NCBI RefSeq assembly: GCF_900113645.1
Contig: NZ_FOQC01000001.1
Location: forward strand, 1 to 64,000
Origin: Trichococcus flocculiformis
GTDB taxonomy: Bacteria > Bacillota > Bacilli > Lactobacillales > Aerococcaceae
Direction of reading: 5' to 3'
DNA: 64,000 nt
Shown: positions 1 through 6,254 of the stretch, in pieces
How positions within the stretch are numbered: position 1 is the first letter of the stretch
Layout: every line of letters starts with the position of its first letter
Translations under genes and position numbers: made by a program
Notes under the pieces: generated by a model
Seen by the model: the letters and a program-made list of their open reading frames with translations, nothing else
What the model was told of the DNA's origin: nothing
Databases searched by the model: none

Positions 1-345
1 ACAGAGTATTCGTCTTCGGTTTTTCAAGATTGCCGGGAAACTGATCCACAGCGGAAGACGCATGATGCTAAAACTCAGTACCCATCATGTCTATCAAGAC
101 GAATTTTTTCATATCTTACGGCAAATTCAATCCTTGTCTTGGTGAGATCCCGCTAATTTAAAAAAATCGTTCGAACAAAGGGATTAGTATGCCCAAAAAC
201 ACAATAACAATCGCACTCCGTGCTTCTTTTCGTCTCTAAGAGACATTTTGAAAGGGAAAAAATAACAACTCTGCCAAAAATCCAATACTGCAGATGAAAT
301 AGGGTTATTCATGTCAAAGTTTCGGGTAGTATGAATAATTCAGGG
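1..345 (+). mobile_element. Right end of an IS1380-like insertion sequence (partial)
   Basis: About 200 bases of AT-rich non-coding DNA follow the transposase fragment and end near 328-345, at a motif reading GTATGAATAATTCAGGG on the plus strand. Its complement, CCTGAATTATTCATAC, is the kind of terminus I associate with IS1380-type elements. A related GGGTTATTCAT lies at 302-312. The exact boundary is inferred, because the left end and the target duplication are outside the window. Confidence 0.4.
2..145 (+). CDS. IS1380-type transposase, C-terminal end (partial)
   Basis: The frame starting at base 2 is open at the window edge and ends at TGA 143-145, giving about 47 residues. It reads QSIRLRFFKIAGKLIHSGRR, then a short basic stretch, and ends FHILRQIQSLSW. 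The pattern 'F..K.AGK.I.SGRR..LKLS..H.YQ..F..IL..I' resembles the C-terminus of IS1380-family DDE transposases. The catalytic residues lie outside the window, so activity cannot be judged. Family assignment is from motif memory only. Confidence 0.6.
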   Translation, partial: QSIRLRFFKIAGKLIHSGRRMMLKLSTHHVYQDEFFHILRQIQSLSW

Positions 346-354
346 TGATATTAC

Positions 355-471
355 ATGACGAAAGATGACAAATACAAACTGACGGCTTCTGGGACAAAGT
401 TGTTAAAAGTGTTGGTAAATCCAGATAGTTTAGGTAAATGTGTAACTGAGTGTGCAATCTCGCTAACGTGA
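355..471 (+). pseudogene. Truncated phage-type helix-turn-helix protein (phBC6A51-like N-terminus)
   Basis: ATG 355 opens 38 codons reading MTKDDKYKLTASGTKLLKVL and ending CVTECAISLT, then TGA. The segment 'LTASGTKLL.VLVNP..LGK.VTE' matches the start of the small phage/ICE DNA-binding proteins of the phBC6A51 type, which normally continue 'ICxLAxVxRxTYY'. After VTE the expected continuation C-N-L-A-N-V-N appears in another frame (codons tgc aat ctc gct aac gtg aat), so a small deletion has shifted the frame. The rest of the gene is absent: stem-loop DNA begins within about 15 bases. The gene looks broken at the border of the hairpin tract. Confidence 0.5.
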
Positions 472-479
472 ATTACGGA

Positions 480-1200
480 GATGCCGAAAGCAAAATTGCG
501 TTGGGCATAATTATAGCTGCATCCAAAGATGGCTTGAGCAACGAGCTGACTTTTCAGCCGGTTGGATGCCGCATCCAGAAATGGATTGGGCTGTTAGTCA
601 AAAAAGACTAACAGCCCAATTTGTTCGGAACTGACTAGATTCGGTCTAGGGAGATAGGCCGCCCTAAAATGGGGCACCCTTTAGTTGTCGTACATTTTTG
701 TTCGATAGCTAAAGGGGTTGCGAATGTGAGCATAAATGCCTATATGATTAAATCGAAAAAAACATACCGCTAAGCGCGTTTTGATATTTGATATATAAAT
801 TGCTCATAGGCGGGTATTTCTTTCGATGTGGAATATTTGGACGGTCAATGCGATGGAACTACAGGCGAAAGGTTAGCTATCGAATTCAGTCGCGATATGC
901 GACGGTATTATTTGATCTCGGTAACGATTTGTTAATGGTTTCAGGGGACTGTAACGCACCGACCCCTTTTGATTATGAGGTAGCGCGATCACCTGACTAG
1001 GCATTCCCCCAGCTCAGAACAGCAGCAGGATGACGCCCTAAAATGGGGCCCCATAGTAGGGTTACCCAAAATTGGGGAGACCTAACAAGGTGTCGTTAAT
1101 TCTAACAGAATGTTCCATGGGTTGCGGAATATCACGCAGCCTTAAAGATCGGTCAAAAACTGGATAGATTTTTCTGGCCAAACCTTTAGCTCAAACAGGA
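480..1200. repeat. Stem-loop tract, first segment
   Basis: No convincing gene is present. The segment is a run of short inverted repeats. Clear units are 483-506 (GCC, G.G, AA, A.G, then GCAA-AA-TTGC), 540-563 (AAC/GTT outer, G.G and A.C mismatches, inner GCTGA-CTTT-TCAGC), 568-591 (GCC/GGC outer, G.G and C.T mismatches, inner ATCCA-GAAA-TGGAT), 585-620 (15-bp perfect stem, A6 loop), 635-649, 656-680 (AGG/CCT outer, inner GCCCTA-AAA-TGGGGC), 679-714 (CTTTAG/CTAAAG outer, T4 loop), 889-903 (GTCGC/GCGAC), 1030-1054 (same inner as 656-680, outer ATG/CAT), 1057-1084 (inner CCCAA-AA-TTGGG) and 1120-1141. The stretch 720-1020 is sparser and holds a C4T4 motif near 961. All pairings were made by eye. 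Confidence 0.75.
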
Positions 1201-1213
1201 GAATGTGTGTTTT

Positions 1214-1223
1214 CTGGTATAAT
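1214..1223 (+). promoter_or_regulatory. Extended -10 promoter of the small gene inside the stem-loop tract
   Basis: TCTGGTATAAT contains a perfect -10 (TATAAT 1218-1223) preceded by TGG, an extended -10. No good -35 hexamer is visible 17 bases upstream. It lies 32 bases before the ATG at 1255. ATTAAGGAGTAA (1222-1233), which overlaps it, recurs inverted at 1475-1486. Confidence 0.5.
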
Positions 1224-1254
1224 TAAGGAGTAAGTAAGAAAGGTGGTGAACAAC

Positions 1255-1389
1255 ATGGAAACATCATATAAATTGGTAGATAGCGTAGACGAGGAAGGGA
1301 AATCGATCCTTGTATTTATAAACCCGAATAACCCTAGTAATATCGAAGTAGTCAATCCAAGAGACATTAACAACGAACGAACAAGGTAA
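1255..1389 (+). CDS. 44-residue acidic protein encoded inside the stem-loop tract
   Basis: ATG 1255 to TAA 1387-1389. The product begins METSYKLVDSVDEEGKSILV and ends NPRDINNERTR. A good ribosome site (GAAAGGTGGTG, about 1238-1247) lies 7 bases before the ATG, an extended -10 precedes it, and an intrinsic terminator follows at 1473-1501. It is therefore a complete small transcription unit. I recognise no domain: it is a single short, mostly beta-compatible, hydrophilic segment with no membrane segment or Cys/His motif. It is the only well-formed gene between the two halves of the hairpin tract, so a role tied to the tract is conceivable but not shown. A minus-strand open frame overlaps it and is judged less likely. 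Confidence 0.55.
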   Translation: METSYKLVDSVDEEGKSILVFINPNNPSNIEVVNPRDINNERTR

Positions 1390-1472
1390 CAAAAACTGAA
1401 CAAGCTGATTCTACGTATAAATGCACATCTATTTTCTTGATACTGCATCCAGCTGAATATGTTCAAAACTTC

Positions 1473-1501
1473 CGTTACTCCTTAATGGATAGCGTTTTTT
1501 T
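1473..1501 (+). terminator. Intrinsic terminator of the small tract gene
   Basis: CGTTA-C-TCC / GGA-TAGCG with loop TTAAT and one bulged C, followed by seven T. The left arm includes TTACTCCTTAAT, an exact inverse of bases 1222-1233. Confidence 0.65.
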
Positions 1502-1504
1502 ATT

Positions 1505-2531
1505 TTGGGTTGCGGGAAATTACGCAGGGTTGCACAAAACTATGCCGGCCTCTAAAGAGAGTCGTGGTTCCAGATGATCTTGGATGCGAGAGGGTGCTGA
1601 AATTTCAGCAAGCCCAAGAGAGGTTACCCAAAACTGGGGAGACCCCGGAAATTTTTCCGACAAGTTCCGTCGCGAAACGCGACTGATCTTTATTCCAGTT
1701 TTGGAAGAAAGTGAACCGGCTCAAAATTGAGCGGGTTGCGGACAAAAGTGTCTGTCACTGAAAGGGTGACCCAAAATTGTCCTACCCTAATGCACCGAAT
1801 TAGTGCACTAGATTCGACCTGTGAAAAGCTGAGTACCTGAAATGGGTATGCAGATATGCTCAAAACTGAGCCGACCTTACAGATGCCTCCAAAATTGGAG
1901 AGGTCTATCATTTATTGGTCGATCTTTTTTGAACAACCAACCCGCGACCTAACATAACGTTACCCCAGCCGTTTGAAATAAGATGCCGTTAAAATTAACG
2001 AGATCTAAAGTTCAGCCGAAAATTCGGCCGAACTAACGGAATCGCAAAGCGCGACTGCATCCAGGAACCATCTCAGATTTGAGACGCTGAAAGCCGAAAG
2101 CAGAATTGCGTTGGGGTGTCCAAAATTGGACAGGCCTAAGCTATCGTACAAAAATGTGCGACAGCTTGCAGAGCCGAGCTGACTTTTCAGCACGGGTCAT
2201 ATTAGATTGGGCTAAAGCCAAAGTTGGCTTTCAGCTGGACAGAACGAAACGTTCCCAACTGTATCTATGAGTCCTTAAAATAGGGAGTCATGCAATGATC
2301 GGGCCTGCATAGTTTTATGCCACCCCTGCCGTCGTTTAAAACGACGTCGTCTTTTGGCCAGAACTAACGAACCCTGTCAAATTTGACGAAGTTCAGATCT
2401 GGTGGCGTAAAATTGCGCTGGGAGTATCCAAAATTGGATGGTCCTATGAGGCCCTGAAATAGGGCGGCCTTCACAAGCTGAGTCGGTGTTTCACCTGGTC
2501 TGGGTGTCGGTGATCTGCAGACCCCTTTTGA
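1505..2531. repeat. Stem-loop tract, second and denser segment
   Basis: Almost every base can be placed in a short hairpin. Best units: 1526-1551, 1592-1615 (GCTGAAATTTCAGC core), 1621-1645, 1646-1659, 1669-1683 (GTCGCG-AAA-CGCGAC), 1688-1711 (CTTT/AAAG outer, inner TTCCA-GTTT-TGGAA), 1714-1737 (AACC/GGTT outer, G.G, inner GCTCAA-AA-TTGAGC), 1763-1788, 1787-1811, 1829-1853, 1858-1871, 1881-1906, 1915-1940, 1981-2006 (AGAT/ATCT outer, inner CGTTAA-AA-TTAACG), 2009-2034 (AGTTC/GAACT outer, inner GCCGAA-AA-TTCGGC), 2071-2084, 2113-2136, 2138-2167, 2174-2195, 2211-2235, 2232-2261, 2267-2291, 2301-2325, 2330-2346, 2376-2387, 2405-2418, 2421-2444, 2449-2470 and 2485-2495. Units abut or lie a few bases apart. 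The tract ends at a 6-bp GGTCTG/CAGACC hairpin (2497-2523) followed by C2T4. Minus-strand open frames here are shadows of the palindromes. Confidence 0.8.
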
Positions 2532-2592
2532 ATTGCTGTAGTTAATTGGAAAGGCGTCTCATTTTGGCTATTGTTATTTATTTGTATTTTGT

Positions 2593-3993
2593 CACTAGTG
2601 TTGCATAAACTTTTAAAGTGCTTTCCATAAATTACTTTCGGGAAAAAATGCAAAAAAATTCTTATGCTTACGCAGAAAGATGACTTTCTCCAGATTGTAA
2701 TAATAATGAACTATATCAATGTATTTTTATTTCTTCCTGTAGTTGCAAGCGTCCCTTTATTTTGATTCGGTCGGTTTTCCCCGAATCCTAGTCTCCCAAA
2801 GCTCACTAGCTTTCCATAGGAAAGCGAATAGATAGCGCTGGATTGTCAGGGCAGAAAGATCAGAGTGTGTTTCCAACTTTACCAGATAGGTGAGAAGCTG
2901 CGCCATCAAAGCAAGATAGATTTGGTTTTTTAGGCCATTTTCTTCCTGCGTGAAGAATTTTTTGATAGTCGTCTGCTGCTTTAGTTGCTTGAAAAACAGT
3001 TCTATCTGCCAACGAGAACGGTACATCTGACTGATTTCTTCCGCTGACAAATCGAACCGATTGGTAATGATGCGCAGCCTATTCTCCTGTGTATCCGTTA
3101 CTTCCACTAAACGATACGGTTCTGTTAGATATCCATTCTTTCCGCCCAAAACGACCATCTGATCTTGGAGGATGTCTCCTCCCGGAGGGACCTCGTATTC
3201 GGACATTACATGTACAAGGGTATTCTTCTTGATGCGAGATACGAAGAAGAATCCACCATAGGAAAATTTATCGAACAACTCGAAGTCCATATACCCCCGG
3301 TCAAAGATATAGGTGGCCAGCTTCTCGTCAACCACGATTTCCAGTTTATTGACATCATGCACGGAAGCATTCGTGAGGACTGCCTTGTCTGGGTAGGCGT
3401 CGCCTTTCCCTATATAAGCGAGACGGAGGTGCAATTTTATGCCTGACTTGGTGCTCCGAAACTCGGCCCAAGGATAGCGGTTTTTATTCAGAGAGACAGT
3501 TGTCGAATCGACGATGAACGCTTTAGGAAGCTTGTCATTACGCTTATTTTGGTTAGCGAGAGCTACCAAAAAGTAAAATATTTCCTCCAGAATGGCAGAA
3601 TCAATCCCACGGATTTTCCGAGAAATCTGTGAAGAACTGAGAGACTCTAAACCAATCGCGGCTTGAAAGTCTGGGTTCAACAGGGAAGCTTGTATATCCC
3701 GGAGACTGGCTCTTTGGCTGTATACAGCATTGAGCATCAACTTGAGAAAACGGTCAAAAAAAAGTTTTTTGACATAAGCATCCGTCGGATCGATTTTTTC
3801 TTGAAGTCCTACTGGTAGATTTTCAAAAGAGACAGGTTCAGTCCATTTACAAAATGAAGTTTTTCCTATATGCTTATCCATAGTAGTCGTCCTTTATAGT
3901 GGTCTTGGATAAGTCATCTTACCAACCATTGTAAAGGACTTTTTATTTTTGTCTAAAAATTCGGTTTGTTTATTTTTTAATGCAACACTAGTG
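2593..3993 (-). mobile_element. Intact IS4-family insertion sequence
   Basis: The ends are a perfect 14-bp inverted repeat, CACTAGTGTTGCAT at 2593-2606 and its complement at 3980-3993. Both ends are flanked by GTATTTTGT (2584-2592 and 3994-4002), a perfect 9-bp target duplication, so the element is 1401 bp. It carries one complete transposase on the minus strand. Intact repeats and duplication indicate a fairly recent insertion. Rejoining the flanks places the insertion between a possible -35 (TTGTTA, 2568-2573) and the TTAATATAAA region upstream of the 4045 gene. Confidence 0.92.
2757..3881 (-). CDS. IS4-family DDE transposase
   Basis: The protein has 374 residues, a full length for this family. 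A helical N-terminal region (about 1-115) precedes an RNase-H-like catalytic core. Visible DDE landmarks are the first Asp in AFIVDSTTVSL, the second Asp in YIFDRGYMDF, and the Y-x-x-x-W-x-I-E-L-F-F-K signature (YRSRWQIELFFKQLKQ) with the catalytic Glu. No frameshift or internal stop is seen. ATG at 3881 follows AAAGGAC. It is the only gene of the element and should catalyse its cut-and-paste movement. Confidence 0.93.
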   Translation of the reverse strand: MDKHIGKTSFCKWTEPVSFENLPVGLQEKIDPTDAYVKKLFFDRFLKLMLNAVYSQRASLRDIQASLLNPDFQAAIGLESLSSSQISRKIRGIDSAILEEIFYFLVALANQNKRNDKLPKAFIVDSTTVSLNKNRYPWAEFRSTKSGIKLHLRLAYIGKGDAYPDKAVLTNASVHDVNKLEIVVDEKLATYIFDRGYMDFELFDKFSYGGFFFVSRIKKNTLVHVMSEYEVPPGGDILQDQMVVLGGKNGYLTEPYRLVEVTDTQENRLRIITNRFDLSAEEISQMYRSRWQIELFFKQLKQQTTIKKFFTQEENGLKNQIYLALMAQLLTYLVKLETHSDLSALTIQRYLFAFLWKASELWETRIRGKPTESK

Positions 3994-4044
3994 GTATTTT
4001 GTTAATATAAAAATAAACAATTCATACTTTTGAGGAGTTGCCTA

Positions 4045-4935
4045 GTGGAGAATGCCATAGATAACCAAAAAATTACATTTAAAATTGCTGGAAATGAGTT
4101 GCAAAAGGAAGAAGGCTACAATCTAAGGTTTATTTTAGAATCTCTTTCCAGTTTTGAAACTTTGCTGGATAAAACCTATTTACATTTTGAAAATAAAAGT
4201 AGAATGTCTGAAAATGATAAAGAAAATTTAAGTATCAGATTGGTTGAGGTGAGGGAGGGGTCTTTCATTGCTGATTTAGTTATTCAGATGAGGGATCTAG
4301 CCTTGCCGATTGCTCCGTTAGTAGCAGAAAATTCCGAGCATATTTGGAATGCCGTTAAAACATCTTATTCTTATATTAAAACAGTACTAAAAGCGCGAGA
4401 GGAGGGGAAAGAAGTGGAGTTGAATATGGATAATACTCAGCAAGGTATTCAAGTTGTAAATACAGGTTCGGGGAATGTTACGATCAATATTAATCCAGAG
4501 ATTCCACCTCTTGCGTCGAAACTTGCACCAACATTTTCGGAAATGGCCAAAAAAGTTGATGGGGAAAATGTATCCTCAATTCAATTTTCAAGTGAAGATC
4601 ATGTTGAGGTGACTTTCACAGAAGAAGAAAAAGTCCTCTTTAAAAAAAGAAATTATTTAGACGAAACCGTTTTTGAATTAAGTGGGAAAATTACGGGATC
4701 GTATTTTAGTTCATTATCTGGTCAGATTCAAATTTTAGAGAATCAACATGGAATTCCTGCAGGTGTATACCGGTTTAAAGCAACTGAGAATTTTCGTGAT
4801 GAGGATCAGTGGAAAAGTATGTATTTAGAGGAAAAACGTTATTCATGTCAAAAGCGTATATCTCTTGATCCAACAAAAGGGTTTGAAGAAAAAGTAGAAG
4901 AGCTGCAGATTCTCGCTGTAATTGATGATGTTTAA
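4045..4935 (+). CDS. Unrecognised 296-residue protein
   Basis: I chose GTG 4045 because TGAGGAG (4031-4037) ends 7 bases upstream; a TTG at 4030 overlaps that ribosome site. The N-terminal third (to about 110) is charged alpha/beta sequence, including LSIRLVEVREGSFIADLVIQ. A helical middle (IWNAVKTSYSYIKTVLKAREEGKE) follows, then a Gly/Asn-rich strand pair (VVNTGSGNVTININPE), and a C-terminal region rich in Glu and aromatics ending ELQILAVIDDV. No signal peptide, membrane segment, nuclease or ATPase motif is visible. Base composition is AT-rich compared with the core genes. An IS4 insertion directly upstream may have separated it from its promoter. It borders the stem-loop tract, so any link is positional only. 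Confidence 0.75.
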   Translation: MENAIDNQKITFKIAGNELQKEEGYNLRFILESLSSFETLLDKTYLHFENKSRMSENDKENLSIRLVEVREGSFIADLVIQMRDLALPIAPLVAENSEHIWNAVKTSYSYIKTVLKAREEGKEVELNMDNTQQGIQVVNTGSGNVTININPEIPPLASKLAPTFSEMAKKVDGENVSSIQFSSEDHVEVTFTEEEKVLFKKRNYLDETVFELSGKITGSYFSSLSGQIQILENQHGIPAGVYRFKATENFRDEDQWKSMYLEEKRYSCQKRISLDPTKGFEEKVEELQILAVIDDV

Positions 4936-5300
4936 ATAGATGCAATAAAACTTCTGCCCCGTGGTTTTTAATGTCTAAATCCACGTCTATATGCACGTCT
5001 ATTTGATTCTTATCGTTTAGCATTACTTATTCGGTTGAAATTTTATCTTCTATAATATAAGCAATTTTTTTGTAGTCGGTTGGAATTGATTGCAATCGCC
5101 ACGGATATACCCATCGTCTCCATCAAATTAAATTAACAGACCCTAGGAAATTTGATACAGAGCCATTTCTGTGTTTTCTAAGGTCTGTTTTTTTGATCAT
5201 GCAATGGATCATGTAAGACTAAAAATTCATATATGCATAAATATTCATAAGCACGGGTGTATCAATAACTCAAAGAGGCTAGCTAGAGGGAAGAGATGAA
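4936..5300. other. AT-rich intergenic region
   Basis: No gene is seen. It contains a TATAAT at about 5056, a long hairpin with a T-run (listed separately) and the inverted pair GATCATG / GGATCATG near 5195-5215, upstream of the small gene at 5301. Confidence 0.5.
5135..5194 (+). terminator. Intrinsic terminator or attenuator
   Basis: AACAGACC (5135-5142) pairs with GGTCTGTT (5182-5189), and pairing continues inward through CTAGGAAA/TTTCTAAG with slips. A run of seven T follows. It lies 200 bases after the stop of the 4045 gene and 105 bases before the next gene, so it could serve either as terminator or as attenuator. Confidence 0.6.
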
Positions 5301-5519
5301 ATGATGAGAAAAACAAAATATTATATAACAACGAGGACGAATCGGAAAAATTTCCTTTTGAAATACGGTGACTGGATGTTTAAGTATGTTCCGGAGAGCA
5401 AAACCTGGGAAGCATCCGATTATTGGTACGAAGAAATCATCATGAACGCTTCTGCAGATTTTGAGGAGATAACCGAGGAGCGCGCGAAAGAGATAATCGC
5501 GGACGACGGTGTCTTTTAA
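5301..5519 (+). CDS. Small protein of unknown function (72 residues)
   Basis: MMRKTKYYITTRTNRKNFLL opens the product, followed by KYGDWMFKYVPESKTWEAS and an acidic helical tail (EEITEERAKEIIADDGVF). GAGGGAAGAG (about 5286-5295) serves either ATG 5301 or ATG 5304. There is no membrane segment or recognised domain; the N-terminal half is aromatic-rich and basic, the C-terminal half acidic. A very long perfect hairpin follows the stop at once, making it a self-contained unit. Confidence 0.65.
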   Translation: MMRKTKYYITTRTNRKNFLLKYGDWMFKYVPESKTWEASDYWYEEIIMNASADFEEITEERAKEIIADDGVF

Positions 5520-5520
5520 A

Positions 5521-5579
5521 TTTGAACACAAAAATGAGTAGCTAATTTTTAAAATTAGCTACTCATTTTTGTGTTCAAA
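5521..5579. terminator. 59-nt perfect palindrome, bidirectional terminator
   Basis: Two 29-base arms starting TTTGAACACAAAAATGAG are perfectly complementary around a single central base at 5550. The inner part is AATTTT/AAAATT and both outer arms end in A/T runs, so it can terminate from either side. The stem is unusually long and error-free for a terminator. Confidence 0.75.
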
Positions 5580-5791
5580 ATAAAGTGGAGCAACCTCTAA
5601 GGAAACTCCATATTACAATTATTGGCAAAAAGGGGAGGCGGGGGCACAGAGCGGTTTAAGTGTGTGTGTATATCCGCGAATGGAACTTTCCAAACTGCCA
5701 CGCGCATCACAACCGCGAGATAAACGCTCGCTGGACAAGCTATGGGTGTTCCCGGAAGATCGGTATTTCAATGCCGATATAGTTCGCCTGT
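5580..5791. other. Intergenic region without a clear gene
   Basis: Nothing convincing is coded here. An 8-bp hairpin, ATCGGTAT-TTCA-ATGCCGAT (5759-5778), lies just downstream of the minus-strand gene at 5792-5929 and could act in its termination, although no T-run follows on that strand. Confidence 0.4.
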
Positions 5792-5929
5792 TTATTTTTG
5801 CTTCTTTTTCAAGTACTCCGCACGTAATTTTTCAAGTTGTTGCTTTTTGTCAAATTTGGCAGGCGTCTGTTTTTCATGATACTTCGTCACAGCTGCCTGA
5901 CCTTTGTAATCCAATTGGTATTTTCCCAT
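5792..5929 (-). CDS. Small basic protein (45 residues), unknown function
   Basis: Read on the minus strand: ATG 5929, stop TAA 5794-5792. The product begins MGKYQLDYKGQAAVTKYHEK, continues QTPAKFDKKQQLEKLRAEYL and ends KKKQK. AAGTAGGTGAAC provides a ribosome site 4-9 bases upstream, and TATAAT (complement of 5984-5989) a -10. It is soluble, Lys/Gln-rich and predicted helical in its C-terminal half. I recall similar short proteins as conserved hypotheticals in Lactobacillales, but name no function. It is too short to stand out in a simple open-frame scan, while its start signals are good. Confidence 0.7.
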   Translation of the reverse strand: MGKYQLDYKGQAAVTKYHEKQTPAKFDKKQQLEKLRAEYLKKKQK

Positions 5930-6180
5930 TTTGTTCACCTACTTTTCTCGTCCTTGAAGATAATCTCTTCAACAAATAGATTATACCTTATTTTAGTGGA
6001 GTTAACCTTATTACTTTATTGTCACTGAATATAATGAATTCACTCTACTGAAGTCGGTAGGTGGTCGGCTATCTAAATGTTATTTTTTTGTCCAAGCCTA
6101 TTTCTGCTGCAGTCCAATCGAAATATACAGTTGTCGTGACAATTGGCTTTATTCGTAGGGCTTCCAGTTTCAAAAAGTAG

Positions 6181-6209
6181 TTGACATTATTCCCTGCAGA
6201 ACGTAATGT
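6181..6209 (+). promoter_or_regulatory. Promoter of the panBCD operon
   Basis: TTGACA (6181-6186), a 17-base spacer, then TAATGT (6204-6209). Transcription would start near 6216, about 40 bases before the chosen panB start, which argues against starts further upstream. Confidence 0.7.
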
Positions 6210-6254
6210 GTGAATAATATATTATATTTGGATGAAGAGAGGATGAGGATTCGG

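Noticed and set aside
473-610. Plus-strand frame continuing the helix-turn-helix gene to TAA at 608
   Set aside because: It stays open through the first hairpins (reading NYGDAESKIALGIII) but does not resemble the family and coincides with repeat units found elsewhere in other frames, so coding is unlikely.
788-1000. 70-codon plus-strand open frame
   Set aside because: No ribosome site, non-ATG start, no recognisable motifs; composition like the surrounding tract.
1191-1466. 91-codon minus-strand open frame with a hydrophobic centre
   Set aside because: It needs a TTG start and has no promoter on that strand. The plus-strand 44-codon gene over the same bases has promoter, ribosome site and terminator. 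It remains a minor alternative.
1690-2193. Minus-strand open frames of 73 and 62 codons
   Set aside because: They run through the hairpin units, have no ribosome sites, and exist because the palindromic units lack stops in one frame.
480-2531. CRISPR array
   Set aside because: No constant direct repeat, no uniform spacers, no cas genes. The units are inverted repeats with varying sequence.
480-2531. Integron attC array
   Set aside because: The outer stem / mismatch / inner stem geometry recalls attC folding, and a few units end AAC...GTT, but most lack the R-box consensus. There are no gene cassettes between units (one small gene only), and no integrase is visible.
480-2531. Known large ornate RNA (GOLLD, ROOL, OLE)
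   Set aside because: None of the conserved segments of these RNAs that I can recall is visible, the tract is several times longer, and an internal promoter-gene-terminator unit interrupts it. A covariance search would be needed to exclude distant relationship.
3165-3446. 93-codon plus-strand frame inside the IS4 transposase
   Set aside because: Antisense shadow of the transposase gene.
5662-6028. Plus-strand frames of 105 and 63 codons
   Set aside because: Antisense to the 45-codon minus-strand gene, which has promoter and ribosome site; no ribosome sites of their own.
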